A DNA stretch of 64,000 bases from Candidatus Blastococcus massiliensis AP3 (GCF_000582785.1 NZ_HG931174.1:763903-827902), one strand, 5' to 3'; shown: positions 49,774 to 58,710, counted from the first letter of the stretch. The notes: generated by a model not told the origin, from the letters alone. Numbers and translations are program-made.

Positions 49774-51224
49774 GCGTCCTCCTCGGTGTCCTGGACGTCG
49801 GCCGGCAGCACGAGGGTGAACGTGGCGCCGGCACCGGGGCGGCTGTCCAGCAGCACACGGCCCCCGTGCGCCGCCGCGATCGCCTGGACGATGGACAACC
49901 CGAGACCGGAGCCGTCGGACCTCCGGACGCCCGCTGCGCCACGGGCGAACCGCTCGAACACGCGGGCGCGGTCCTCCTCGGCGATCCCCGGCCCCGAGTC
50001 GGCGACCCAGATCCGCAGCTCTCCCCCGGAGATCTGGCTGCCGAGCGCGATCCGGTCGCCCGGGGCGGTGTAGCGCGCGGCGTTGTCGGCCAGCGCCACC
50101 AGGGCCTGCGTGACCCGCTGCGGATCCAGCCGGACGTCGGCCCGTGCCGCCGTCTCCAGCACCCACTCGCGCTCGGCGAGCCGGCGCACCTTGCCGAACA
50201 CGTCGCCCGTCAGCGCCGCGACGTCGACCGGTTGCGGCCGGACGAACTCCGTCTGCTCGGCCCGGGCCAGGAGCAGCAGGTCGGACACCAGCCGGTTCAT
50301 GCGCTCCAGCTCGTCGTCGACCAGCGCGACCGTCTCGCGGACGTCCTCGGTGTCGTCGGGGTCCAGGACGTCGAGGTGGCCGCGCACGATGGTGATCGGC
50401 GTCCGGAGCTCGTGGCCGGCGTCGTCGAGGAAGCGGCGCTGGGCCGCCACCCCGCGCTCCACCCGGTCCAGCATGGCGTTCACCGTCACGGCGAGCTCGG
50501 TGAGCTCGTCGCCGGGACGGCCCTCGAGCGGGATCCGGCCAGTGAGATCGGTCTCCGTGATGCCCTGGGCGGTCGCCACCACGCCGCGCACCGGCTGCAG
50601 CACCCGGCCGGCCACCACCCAGGCGCCGGCCGCGGCGAGCAGCATGGTGCCCGCGCCCACGGCGAGCATCAGGCGCGCCGTCTCGTCGGCGGTCTCGCGC
50701 TCCTGGTCGGCGAAGTAGGCGACGACGGCGACCCCCCGCGACGGGTCGCCCTCCAGCACCACGGGGACGGCGAGGTAGCGCACTTCCCCGGCGGCGCTGT
50801 CGTACGTGCCCGCCTCGGTCTCCGTGACGGAGCCGACCAGGTCGGTGAAGGCCGCGTCCTCGCTCAGCAGCACCGGCGCCTCGATCCGGCTCTGGAAGCG
50901 GTACTGCCCGTCGACGTAGCCGAGGAACTTCTCGTTCGGGCGGGCCAGGTTGTAGGTGATCACCGTCTGCAGGACGTCGTCGACCGAGGCGAACGGCCGG
51001 CCGGTGGCGGGGTCGACGGCGGACGAGGCGATCTGGGTGAACTCCTCCACCTCGGCCCGCAGCGCCGTGTCCATGCGCTCGTCGACGCTGCGCACGAGCA
51101 GCCGCCAGGTCACGAAGGTGACCAGGGCGAGGGCCAGGAGGACCAGCAGCAGGACCCAGCCGATGATCCGGGTGCGCGCGGCGCGTGGGGCCCACCGCCG
51201 CGGGCCCGGGCGATCAGTCGTCAT
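49770..51224 (-). CDS. Sensor histidine kinase
   Basis: A 484-residue membrane kinase. Helix 1 about 22-45, an extracellular sensor of about 150 residues, helix 2 about 200-222, HAMP (VLQPVRGVVATAQGITETDLTGRIP), dimerisation helix with the phosphorylated His in FLDDAGHELRTPI, and ATPase motifs N (DNAARYT), G1 (DSGPGI) and G2 (GSGLGLSIV). ATG at 51224; its start overlaps the end of the small Asp-rich gene by 11 nt. The signal is unknown; acidic partners suggest a metal ion or cationic compound. Confidence 0.93.
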   Translation of the reverse strand: MTTDRPGPRRWAPRAARTRIIGWVLLLVLLALALVTFVTWRLLVRSVDERMDTALRAEVEEFTQIASSAVDPATGRPFASVDDVLQTVITYNLARPNEKFLGYVDGQYRFQSRIEAPVLLSEDAAFTDLVGSVTETEAGTYDSAAGEVRYLAVPVVLEGDPSRGVAVVAYFADQERETADETARLMLAVGAGTMLLAAAGAWVVAGRVLQPVRGVVATAQGITETDLTGRIPLEGRPGDELTELAVTVNAMLDRVERGVAAQRRFLDDAGHELRTPITIVRGHLDVLDPDDTEDVRETVALVDDELERMNRLVSDLLLLARAEQTEFVRPQPVDVAALTGDVFGKVRRLAEREWVLETAARADVRLDPQRVTQALVALADNAARYTAPGDRIALGSQISGGELRIWVADSGPGIAEEDRARVFERFARGAAGVRRSDGSGLGLSIVQAIAAAHGGRVLLDSRPGAGATFTLVLPADVQDTEEDA

Positions 51225-51483
51225 CGTCGTCCGGGTCGTCGTCATCGTCGTCGTCGTCCGGCAGCGGCGGCGGCGGGACGACGTCGGTCGGTGCGGGGCC
51301 CGTGGTCGGCTCAGGAGCTGGTGCACCCGGCGCCGAGGGGAACGGTGAGCGCTCGGGAACCGTGATGGGGGCGGGCACGGCGGTGCCGGCCGGGTCCACG
51401 GGTCGCAGCAGCAGCCACGCGCCGGCCAGGACGGCCAGCAGCACGACGACGGAGGCGGCGACGAGGGCCGCGCGGGAACGCAC
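51214..51483 (-). CDS. Small single-pass protein with poly-Asp tail, upstream of the histidine kinase
   Basis: About 89 residues from GTG 51483: a basic start, one hydrophobic helix (AALVAASVVVLLAVLAGAWLLL), a Pro-rich extracellular stretch, then a C terminus of eight Asp, Pro and five Asp. ATG 51543 and GTG 51498 are also in frame; the short form is preferred because the operator at 51504-51545 would otherwise lie in coding sequence. It overlaps the kinase gene by 11 nt, so all three proteins are coexpressed. It may bind cations or modulate the kinase. No known family. Confidence 0.6.
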   Translation of the reverse strand: MRSRAALVAASVVVLLAVLAGAWLLLRPVDPAGTAVPAPITVPERSPFPSAPGAPAPEPTTGPAPTDVVPPPPLPDDDDDDDDPDDDDD

Positions 51484-51503
51484 CCGCCCACCCTGCACCG
51501 CGG

Positions 51504-51545
51504 CGGTGACCTGCGGGTGAGAAGTCGATGAGAGAGCTCTCATCC
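51504..51545 (-). promoter_or_regulatory. Composite operator, copy 2 (upstream of the two-component operon)
   Basis: On the minus strand: GGATGAGAG-N4-CTCATCG-N4-CTCACCC-N4-GTCACCG. The 7-mers are 11 nt apart (plus-strand positions 51526, 51515 and 51504), with spacing and orientation identical to copy 1 at 48572-48613. Suggests the response regulator controls its own operon and the acidic protein. Confidence 0.7.
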
Positions 51546-51668
51546 GCCCGCCCGGTCACGGGTGCTCGCCGGTCGAGCGACATCGCCACGGGGAGGCCCG
51601 TGTACGATTCCTGGGACTGCTCGCCGAGCCCGCGTCCGATGGACGTTTGCGCAGGTCAGAGTGGTAAT

Positions 51669-51742
51669 GCGGGTGTAGTTCAATGGTAGAACATCAGCTT
51701 CCCAAGCTGACAGTGCGGGTTCGATTCCCGTCACCCGCTCCA
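51669..51742 (+). tRNA. tRNA-Gly (anticodon CCC)
   Basis: Folds as a standard cloverleaf: acceptor arms GCGGGTG / CACCCGC, D arm TTCAATGGTAGAA, anticodon stem TCAGC/GCTGA with loop TTCCCAA giving anticodon CCC, T arm GCGGGTTCGATTCCCGT, and an encoded CCA end. Reads GGG codons. No duplicated 3' end (attachment site) seen in the window. Confidence 0.97.
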
Positions 51743-51750
51743 CGCGGAGC

Positions 51751-53799
51751 TCACGAGCCCGCCGGCACCTGCTCGTCGTGGATCGTCCCCACCCGGGCCA
51801 GCATCTCCGTCATCCGCTCGGCCGGCATCGGCCGTCCGTAGTGGTAGCCCTGGGCGACGTCGCAGCCCAGCTCCCGCAGGGCCGCCACGTGCTCCGCGCT
51901 CTCGACGCCTTCCGCGACGACGGTCAGGCCCAGGTTGTGGCCCAGGTCGATCGCGGTGCGGACCAGGACGAGGTCCTGCGTCGTGGTGGTCATGCCCAGG
52001 ACGAACGAGCGGTCGACCTTGAGCTCGTCGACCGGCAGCCGCCGGAGGTAGGCCATCGAGCTGTAGCCGGTGCCGAAGTCGTCGAGCGACAGGTGCACAC
52101 CGAGGTCGTGCAGCCGCTGCAGCACGTCCATGCACCGGGCGGCGTCGCCCATGACGGCGCTCTCGGTGACCTCGAGCCGCAGCAGCTCGGCCGGCACCCC
52201 GTGCTGGGTCAGCAGCCGCTGCACCAGGTCGGGCAGGCCGGCGTCGAGCAGGCAGCGCGTGGAGAGGTTCACCGCCACCGGGACGGCGGTCCCGGCGTCG
52301 ATCCAGCGGCGCTGCTGGGCCAGCGCGAGATCGAGCACCCGCTCGGTCACGCGGAGGATGATGCCGGTGCCCTCGGCGACCAGGATGAACTCGCCGGGCG
52401 GGATGAGGCCCTGGGTCGGGTGCTGCCAGCGCAGCAGCGCCTCGAGCCCTTCGATCTGCTCGCCGTCCAGGGTGATCTTGGGCTGGTAGTGCAGGAACAG
52501 CTCGTCGTCGCTGTCGAGCGCGCGGCGGAGATCTCCGAGCACGGACAGCCGCACCGGGGTGCTGGCGTGCACCTCGGGCTGGAAGACGACCGCGCCGGCC
52601 TTGAGCTCCTTCGCCGCGTACATGGCGATGTCGGCGTTGCGCAGCAGTTCCTCGCTGTCGGTGCCGTGCCAGGGGGACAGCACGATGCCGATGCTCGCCT
52701 CCACGTCGAGGACCACGCCGTCGACGTCGAAGGGCTGGTGGAGCGCCTGGCGCAGCCGCTCGGCCACGGCCTCGGCCTCGGTGACGCCGTCCACGGACGG
52801 CAGCAGGACGACGAACTCGTCGCCACCGAGGCGGCCGACGGCGTCCATGTCGCGCAGCACCGAGCGGAGCCGCGGCCCCACCTGCAGCAGCAGCTTGTCA
52901 CCGTAGGAGTGGCCGAGGCTGTCGTTGATCTCCTTGAAGCGGTCCAGGTCGATGAGCAGGAGGGCGACCTCGCCGTCGGACCTGGTGGCCGCGGCGAGGC
53001 TCTGCTGGAGGCGGTCCTCCATCAGCACGCGGTTGGGCAGCCCGGTCAGGGCGTCGTGCGTGGCCTGGTGGCGGTCACGGTCGGCGGAGTCCTGCAGCTC
53101 CCGGGCCTGCCGGCGCATCCGCTTCGAGGCGGAGGCGATCAGCCGGAACACGATCACGTAGAACCCGAGCAGGCTGATCACCAGCGTGGTCGTCATGGTG
53201 CGGACGTCGTCGCGCACCGCCGCCGCCACCGGCGCGTACGGCAGGTAGAGCTCGATGGCACCGTCCGGCTGGTCGACGCCGTCGTACTGGAGGGGCACGT
53301 AGACCTCGAGCAGCTGACGTTCGCCGTTCTCGCTCTCGGCGCTGTCGTCGGCGGAGCTCGCGAAGCCCGAGACGACGTAGCCGGCGAGGGCGGAGCCGAG
53401 CTCACCGGACGACGAGGTCTCACCGACCAGTTCGGGGCGCTCGGAGTGGTACAGGATGGTCCGGTCGGCGCCGAAGACCTTCAGCTCGATCGGGTCGAAG
53501 GCGGCCAGGGCCGTGCCCTTCTTGCCGAACTCCTCGGAGGCGTCCTCGACGGCGTCCTCCACGTCGGCCAGGCGCGCGGCGTCGAACCCGCCGACGAGGT
53601 CCTCCCGGGTGAACTGCGGCTGGAGGCCGAGACGCACCGCCATCAGGGCGGCGTCCTCAGCCTGCTGGCGCGCCCGGTCCTCGATGAGGCCACCGAGCAC
53701 CGAGGAGAGGACGACGCCGACCGCGACCGTCAGCAGCAGGCTGAGGCACGCGAACCGGGTCAGCAGGCTGGTCGCCCGCAACCGACGGAGGAACTCCAT
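51751..53799 (-). CDS. Membrane GGDEF-EAL cyclic di-GMP enzyme
   Basis: A 682-residue protein with two membrane helices (about 12-35 and 205-225) around an extracellular sensor of about 165 residues. The GGDEF domain has an intact RLGGDEF site (about 324-330), so cyclase activity is possible. The EAL domain has EALLRW, NLSTRCL and DDFGTGYSS, with the expected metal-binding and catalytic residues. Both synthesis and breakdown of c-di-GMP are possible. ATG at 53799 begins MEFLRRLRATSLL. Ends 8 bp after tRNA-Gly on the opposite strand. Confidence 0.93.
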   Translation of the reverse strand: MEFLRRLRATSLLTRFACLSLLLTVAVGVVLSSVLGGLIEDRARQQAEDAALMAVRLGLQPQFTREDLVGGFDAARLADVEDAVEDASEEFGKKGTALAAFDPIELKVFGADRTILYHSERPELVGETSSSGELGSALAGYVVSGFASSADDSAESENGERQLLEVYVPLQYDGVDQPDGAIELYLPYAPVAAAVRDDVRTMTTTLVISLLGFYVIVFRLIASASKRMRRQARELQDSADRDRHQATHDALTGLPNRVLMEDRLQQSLAAATRSDGEVALLLIDLDRFKEINDSLGHSYGDKLLLQVGPRLRSVLRDMDAVGRLGGDEFVVLLPSVDGVTEAEAVAERLRQALHQPFDVDGVVLDVEASIGIVLSPWHGTDSEELLRNADIAMYAAKELKAGAVVFQPEVHASTPVRLSVLGDLRRALDSDDELFLHYQPKITLDGEQIEGLEALLRWQHPTQGLIPPGEFILVAEGTGIILRVTERVLDLALAQQRRWIDAGTAVPVAVNLSTRCLLDAGLPDLVQRLLTQHGVPAELLRLEVTESAVMGDAARCMDVLQRLHDLGVHLSLDDFGTGYSSMAYLRRLPVDELKVDRSFVLGMTTTTQDLVLVRTAIDLGHNLGLTVVAEGVESAEHVAALRELGCDVAQGYHYGRPMPAERMTEMLARVGTIHDEQVPAGS

Positions 53800-53948
53800 G
53801 AGTCCCCCATCGGAGCGATCCGCTGCCTGCTTGAGTCCCGGCGTTCGCACCCCCCCTTCCTGGTGAGGAGGGCCCGCGACGGCGTTTTCCACCGGATGAG
53901 GCCCTTCGCCCCTGTGGACAACCGGTTCCTCCTTGCCACGATGACCTC

Positions 53949-54464
53949 ATGAGCTCCGCCGCCCGGTCCGCGAACGCCGAACCGCACGCTCCCGTGCGGT
54001 CGGTGGAGAGCCGCCACGCCGGGGGCGGGGGCGAGGCCGCCCCACTGGTGCTGATGGGGGCCCGTCGCCGGGCCCCGTGGCTGCTGGTCGAGGTGGACGG
54101 CTCGTCCGAGGCGCACCTCGCGCTCGTCTGGGCGCTGCGCGAGGCGGCGCGACGGGAGGCGACCGTCGTCGCCGTGGGCGTGCTGCCCGGCTCCGACGGC
54201 GATCTGCTGGACGGGCCCACCCGGCTACCGGTGGCCGAGATCGATGCCCTCCGGGACCGCCTGGACGCCGCGCTGTGCCGGGCGGTCGCCGAGACCGGTG
54301 TGCGCGGCCGGTCCCGGTCCGCCGTGCTGGAGCGGCCGGTGTTCGACGCGCTGACCGCCGCCGTGCGCGGTGCCGACCTCGTCGTGGTGGGCGCCGAGGG
54401 CAAGCGACTGCTCCGCCCGGCGCTCCCCCGTCCCCGTCTGCGCCACGTCGCACGTGGCGCCTGA
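53949..54464 (+). CDS. Universal stress protein-like
   Basis: A 171-residue protein with a UspA-like fold: LLVEVDGSSEAHLALVWALREAARREATVVAVGV (about 46-78) and a late GADLVVVGAEGKR segment. The usual ATP-binding GxxGxxxxxxxGS loop is degraded, so ATP binding is doubtful. The first 40 residues are disordered. It precedes a DevS-like kinase; in mycobacteria USPs are members of the DevR dormancy regulon. Confidence 0.7.
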   Translation: MSSAARSANAEPHAPVRSVESRHAGGGGEAAPLVLMGARRRAPWLLVEVDGSSEAHLALVWALREAARREATVVAVGVLPGSDGDLLDGPTRLPVAEIDALRDRLDAALCRAVAETGVRGRSRSAVLERPVFDALTAAVRGADLVVVGAEGKRLLRPALPRPRLRHVARGA

Positions 54465-54557
54465 CCGGCGGCCCGAGGACCCGCAGCACCGCCTCCCCGC
54501 CGGCGGCGGGGCCACTCGACGTCGGGCCGTGACCCCGCCCGACCGAGCGGTGAGCCG

Positions 54558-56189
54558 GTGACCGGTGCATCCGGCGGCACGCCCGAACTGGCCGCGGTCG
54601 TCCGGGCCGCCGCGTCTGGCAGCCAGCTCGAGGCGACGCTGCGCGAGATCCTCAGCGCAGCGGTCCGCCACGTGGGCGCCACGTACGGCGCGCTCGGGGT
54701 CCTCAGCTGCGACGGTCGCCGGCTGGACCGGTTCGTCGTCGAGGGCATCTCCGAGGAGATCCAGCAGCGGATCGGCAGGCTGCCCACCGGGCAGGGCGTG
54801 CTCGGCCTCCTGGTGGCCGAACCCGTCGCGCTGCGGCTCGACGACCTGACCCGGCACCCGTCGTTCGGCGGCTTCCCCGAGGGGCATCCGCCCATGCGCT
54901 CGTTCCTGGGGGTGCCCGTCCGCGTCGGCGAGGAGGTGTTCGGGCACCTGTACCTGACCGAGAAGCTCACCGGGGGCGGCTTCACCACGGCCGACGTCGA
55001 GGTGGCGCAGGCGCTCGCCGGGGTGGCCGGCCTCGCCATCGACAACGCCCGGCTGCTCGAGCGCGCCGAACGGCGCCGGGCCTGGTCCCAGGTGGGCACC
55101 GACGTCTCGACCGCCCTGCTCTCCGGCGACGACCCCGACCAGGTGCTCCGCAGCGCGGCGGACAGGGTGGCCGCCCTCTGCGGTGCGGAGGCCGCGGGCG
55201 TGCTGGTTCCGGTGCCCGGGGACGACGACGCGCTCCGGGTCGTGGCGGCCGTGGGGCCGAGCGGCCCGGAGGCCGAGGGAGTGCGTATCCCGCTCGTCGG
55301 CGGGTTGCTGCACGAGGCCCAGCGCTCCGGCGTCCCTCAGCTGCTCGCGGACTTCGCGCTGCACCTGCCCGACGGCTATCCACCCGGCTTCCTGGGCGAG
55401 GTCTCCGTCGACTACGGCCCCGCCCTGCTGATCCCGGTCGGCGGCCAACCCGCGCGCAGCACGCTGGCCGTGGTGCGGCGCCGCGACGGCGGCCCGTTCG
55501 AGCCGGAACTGCTCGACCTCGCCTCGGCGTTCGCCGCCCAGACGACGGTGGCCCTGGAGCTGGTGCGCAGCCAGCAGCGGGAGCGGCGGCTGCAGGTGCA
55601 GGCCGACCGCGACCGCATCGCCCGTGACCTGCACGACCACGTCGTGCAACGCATCTTCGCCACCGCGCTCGCGCTGGACCGCATCGGCCGGTCCCTGGAG
55701 GCGGAGTCCCCCGAGGTCGCCGCCCGGCTCGCGGAGCGCGTCGACGAGCTGGACGGCACGATCGCCCGCATCCGCACCTCCATCTTCGAGCTGCAGCACC
55801 AGGACGCCTCCCCGGGCGGTGTCCGCCACCGGCTGGCCGAGGTGGTGCGCTCCGTCGTCGACGGCCACGGGGTTCGCCCCGACCTGCGCGTGCCGGGGGA
55901 GGTCGAGGACCTGCCGGTGGAACTGGTGCCCGACGTCGTGGCCGCGGTGCGGGAACTGGTGACCAACGTGGTGCGGCACGCGGACGCCGCCCGGCTGACC
56001 GTCACCGTCACCGTCACCGACGGGGTCCGCGTGCGGGTCACCGACGACGGCCGCGGTCTGCCGTCGATCACGGTGCGCAGTGGACTGGCCAACCTCGCCG
56101 ACCGGGCCGAGCGGCACGGCGGGAGGCTGACCGCGCACGGCGGACCGTCCGGGACCGACGTCGAGTGGGCCGTTCCGCTGCCCGGCTGA
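54558..56189 (+). CDS. GAF-GAF histidine kinase, DevS/DosT-like
   Basis: A 543-residue soluble kinase. GAF-A (about 20-170) contains PEGHPPMRSFLGVPVRV; His110 aligns with His149, the heme ligand of M. tuberculosis DevS. GAF-B is about 185-335. The HisKA_3 helix has RDRIARDLHDHVVQRIF with phosphoacceptor His359, and the HATPase has VTDDGRGLPS. DevS family members sense O2, NO, CO or redox state through heme. The N terminus is about 40 residues shorter than DevS. GTG start at 54558. Converges on the DevR-like gene instead of following it. Confidence 0.88.
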   Translation: MTGASGGTPELAAVVRAAASGSQLEATLREILSAAVRHVGATYGALGVLSCDGRRLDRFVVEGISEEIQQRIGRLPTGQGVLGLLVAEPVALRLDDLTRHPSFGGFPEGHPPMRSFLGVPVRVGEEVFGHLYLTEKLTGGGFTTADVEVAQALAGVAGLAIDNARLLERAERRRAWSQVGTDVSTALLSGDDPDQVLRSAADRVAALCGAEAAGVLVPVPGDDDALRVVAAVGPSGPEAEGVRIPLVGGLLHEAQRSGVPQLLADFALHLPDGYPPGFLGEVSVDYGPALLIPVGGQPARSTLAVVRRRDGGPFEPELLDLASAFAAQTTVALELVRSQQRERRLQVQADRDRIARDLHDHVVQRIFATALALDRIGRSLEAESPEVAARLAERVDELDGTIARIRTSIFELQHQDASPGGVRHRLAEVVRSVVDGHGVRPDLRVPGEVEDLPVELVPDVVAAVRELVTNVVRHADAARLTVTVTVTDGVRVRVTDDGRGLPSITVRSGLANLADRAERHGGRLTAHGGPSGTDVEWAVPLPG

Positions 56190-56201
56190 CGAGCTCAGCC
56201 G
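56183..56201. terminator. Hairpin embedding both stops of the DevS-like and DevR-like genes
   Basis: CGGCTGA-CGAGC-TCAGCCG, a perfect 7-bp stem with a 5-nt loop. Each arm contains one stop codon. Confidence 0.6.
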
Positions 56202-56851
56202 TCCGGGTGGTCGCGCATCTGGGTCGCCAGGATCGCCGCCTGCGTCCGCCGCTCCAGGCCGAGCTTGGCCAGCAGATGGCTGGTGTAGTTCTTCACGGTC
56301 TTCTCGGCCAGGCCCATCCGCGCGCCGATCTGCCGGTTGGTCAGGCCCTCACCGATGAGCTGGAGGACGGCCCGCTCCTGGTCGGTGAGCCGTTCCAGCC
56401 GGTCGCTGCCCGGAGGTCCCGCGGGCCGGACCGGCGGTTCGACGGAGGGGATGTCCTCCAGCAGGGTGCCGCCCGCCGCGACCGTGTGGACGGCGGAGAC
56501 CAGCGCGGGGCCGCGCACCCGCTTGAGCAGGAATCCCGTCGCGCCGGCCCGCACCGCCGCATCGCGGGCCTCGGCCTCGGAGTAGCTGGTCAGCACCAGG
56601 CAGGGCAGGCCCGGCAGGATTTCCCGCAGGGCACGGCACAGCTGCGCGCCGTCGCCGTCGGGCAGGCGCATGTCGAGGACGACGACGTCGGGGCGCACGG
56701 CCGGCACCCGGGCCAGGGCCTCGGCCATCGTCCCGGCCTCGCCGGCCACCACGAGCCGGGGGTCGTCCTCCAGCACGTCCGCGACTCCGCGGCGGACCAC
56801 CTCGTGGTCGTCGACGAGGAAGACCCGGACCTGCGCGCCCTCGTCCGTCAC
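56195..56851 (-). CDS. NarL/DevR-like response regulator
   Basis: A 218-residue regulator very similar in pattern to DevR/DosR: VFLVDDHEVVRRGVADVLE, phosphoacceptor Asp60 in VVLDMRLPDGDG, LVLTSYSE, then the LuxR-type HTH LTDQERAVLQLIGEGLTNRQIGARMGLAEKTVKNYTSHLLAKLG. GGAGG is 7 nt before the GTG at 56851. The convergent DevS-like kinase is its likely partner. A CRP-like site lies 20 nt upstream. Confidence 0.9.
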   Translation of the reverse strand: MTDEGAQVRVFLVDDHEVVRRGVADVLEDDPRLVVAGEAGTMAEALARVPAVRPDVVVLDMRLPDGDGAQLCRALREILPGLPCLVLTSYSEAEARDAAVRAGATGFLLKRVRGPALVSAVHTVAAGGTLLEDIPSVEPPVRPAGPPGSDRLERLTDQERAVLQLIGEGLTNRQIGARMGLAEKTVKNYTSHLLAKLGLERRTQAAILATQMRDHPDG

Positions 56852-56870
56852 CCCGCCACCTCCGCAGCTC

Positions 56871-56886
56871 CGTGACCTGGATCACA
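56871..56886. promoter_or_regulatory. CRP/GlxR-type site upstream of the DevR-like gene
   Basis: CGTGA-CCTGGA-TCACA matches the CRP palindrome TGTGA-N6-TCACA at 9 of 10 half-site bases. It lies 20-35 nt before the DevR-like start, where it could control this gene separately from the PKS gene upstream. Confidence 0.6.
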
Positions 56887-56899
56887 AAGCGTAAGGGGC

Positions 56900-57928
56900 T
56901 CAGGCCGGGAGCAACAACGCGGCGTACAGGGTGAGCCCCGGACCGAAGGCCATGGCCACCACCGGACCGTCGACGTCGGCCATCTCCTCGAGCACGAGCA
57001 GCACCGTTGCCGACGAGCAGTTGCCGTGCTCCGCCAGGACCCGGCGGGAGGCCGCCACCTGCTCCTCGGCCAGCCCGAGTTCGTCCCGGACGACGTCGAT
57101 GATGCGCGGGCCCCCGGGGTGCACGGCCCAGCCGGCGACGTCCTCGGTGCGCAGGCCGGCGCCGGCGAGGAGCTCGTCGACGACGTCGCCCACGTGCCGG
57201 GACAGCACGTCGGGCACCCGGGGCGACAGCCCCATCCGGAAGCCGAGGTCGGTGACGTCCCAGGTCATGTGGTCGGCGGTGGAGGGGTCGGTGCGGGCGA
57301 CCACGCCGGCCAGCCGCCGGCCGCGGCCCGCGCCGGGCTCGAGGACGACAGCGGCAGCCGCGTCGGAGAACAGGGCGTGCGCCACGACCTGCTCGAGGTC
57401 CCGCTGGGCCGGCTGCACGTGCAGGCTGGTCAGCTCGCAGCACAGCAGCACCGCGGGCCGGGACCGCGCGGTGACGAAGTCGCCCACGGCCGCCAGCCCC
57501 GGGATCGCGGCGTAACAGCCCATGTGGCCCACCAGCAGCCGCTGCAGCCCCGGCGGCATGCCGAGGTCGCTGGCCAGCCGGATGTCCAGCCCCGGGGTCG
57601 CGTACCCGGTGCAGGTGGCGACGGCGAACAGCCCGACGTCGCCGGGCGCGAGCCCGGCGGCGTCCAGCGCGCCGGCCACGGCCTGCTTGCCCAGCGGCAG
57701 CGCCTCCTGCACGTAGCGCTGCATGCGCGCGCCGGTGCCCCAGTTGCTCAGGTCCTCGTCCATCGGGTTGGCCACGGCGTGCCGCCGGCGCACCCCGGCG
57801 CCCATGAAGATGCGCTCGGCGGCCCGGACCCCCTCGTAGTGGCGGGCGAAGAACCCGTCCCAGGCGGCCTGCTGGTCCAGCGTGGTCGGGAAGGCGGCAC
57901 CGGCACCCGTGACGACGGCCGTGCTCAC
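56900..57928 (-). CDS. Type III polyketide synthase (chalcone synthase-like)
   Basis: A 342-residue homodimeric synthase that condenses malonyl-CoA units onto an acyl starter. Catalytic triad Cys138 (GHMGCYAAIPG), His270 (AVHPGGPRI) and Asn303 (HGNCSSATVL) is intact. Starter and product cannot be predicted; related actinobacterial enzymes make alkylresorcinols, pyrones or naphthols. GTG 57928 is chosen since GAGGAG is 8 nt upstream; the GTG at 57937 has no room for a ribosome site. Preceded by a methyltransferase gene on the same strand. Confidence 0.92.
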   Translation of the reverse strand: MSTAVVTGAGAAFPTTLDQQAAWDGFFARHYEGVRAAERIFMGAGVRRRHAVANPMDEDLSNWGTGARMQRYVQEALPLGKQAVAGALDAAGLAPGDVGLFAVATCTGYATPGLDIRLASDLGMPPGLQRLLVGHMGCYAAIPGLAAVGDFVTARSRPAVLLCCELTSLHVQPAQRDLEQVVAHALFSDAAAAVVLEPGAGRGRRLAGVVARTDPSTADHMTWDVTDLGFRMGLSPRVPDVLSRHVGDVVDELLAGAGLRTEDVAGWAVHPGGPRIIDVVRDELGLAEEQVAASRRVLAEHGNCSSATVLLVLEEMADVDGPVVAMAFGPGLTLYAALLLPA

Positions 57929-58000
57929 GCGCGCCACTCCTCGGCGGACCTGCTCGGGATCATGCTCCGACGGTACGTGCGCCGGGGCCCGGATGCCCGC

Positions 58001-58702
58001 TCAGCGCTTGCGCCCGTATCCCGCGAAGACGACGGCTGTGGACCGGATCGGCTTCATGCGCACCGTGCGCCGGCGCCCCAGTCGCCAGGCGACCGCGTCC
58101 CGCACCGACGGTCGCAGGCCGACCAGGCGCAGGTCGAGCCCGAGCCGGTCCGCGGCGTCCAGCAGGCGGGCGCGATCGACGAACAGCGCCGGGTCGTGGA
58201 TGCCCGGCGGCGGCCCCCCCGGGAGCTTCTCGGCGACGGTCACCATGAGCAGCCGGCCGATGCGGGTGGCGGCCAGTGCGTCGATGACCAGACTGCCTCC
58301 GGGCCGCAGGAGGCGGGCGCACTCGGCGAGCACGCCGACGTCGTCCTCGACGTGCTCGAGGATCTCCCCCGCGACGACCACGTCGGCGCAGCCGTCGGCG
58401 AGCGGCACGGCCAGCACGGAGGCGCGCACCGGCAGGACGCCGTGCTCGCGGGCGACCTGCAGCCCGGACTCGCCCAGGTCGACGCCGACGTGCCGGTATC
58501 CCAGGCGGGCCGCGTGCGGGGCCATCAGCCCGCCGCCGCAGGCCAGGTCGACGAGCACCGCCCCGGGCGCGCCCGCCGGCGGGATGTGCTCGGCGCGCGA
58601 TGCGGCCAGCCAGTGCAGGGCGGCGAACCCGCCGGAGGCCTCCCACCACTCCCCGGCCAGCTCGTCGTACTGCGCGGGGTCGTTGCGGGGGAGGTTCGTC
58701 AC
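58001..58702 (-). CDS. SAM-dependent methyltransferase, UbiG-like
   Basis: A 233-residue methyltransferase with N terminus DPAQYDELAGEWWEASGGFAALHWL, like UbiG-type O-methyltransferases, and motif I VLVDLACGGGLMAPHAARLG. UbiG-like enzymes methylate phenolic hydroxyls, which fits the adjacent type III PKS. GTG start at 58702, 8 nt after the DUF3140 stop; PKS starts 72 nt downstream. Confidence 0.85.
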   Translation of the reverse strand: MTNLPRNDPAQYDELAGEWWEASGGFAALHWLAASRAEHIPPAGAPGAVLVDLACGGGLMAPHAARLGYRHVGVDLGESGLQVAREHGVLPVRASVLAVPLADGCADVVVAGEILEHVEDDVGVLAECARLLRPGGSLVIDALAATRIGRLLMVTVAEKLPGGPPPGIHDPALFVDRARLLDAADRLGLDLRLVGLRPSVRDAVAWRLGRRRTVRMKPIRSTAVVFAGYGRKR

Positions 58703-58710
58703 GCGACGGG

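Noticed and set aside
51669-51742. tRNA-Gly as an integration site for a mobile element.
   Set aside because: No integrase gene and no second copy of the tRNA 3' end in the window.
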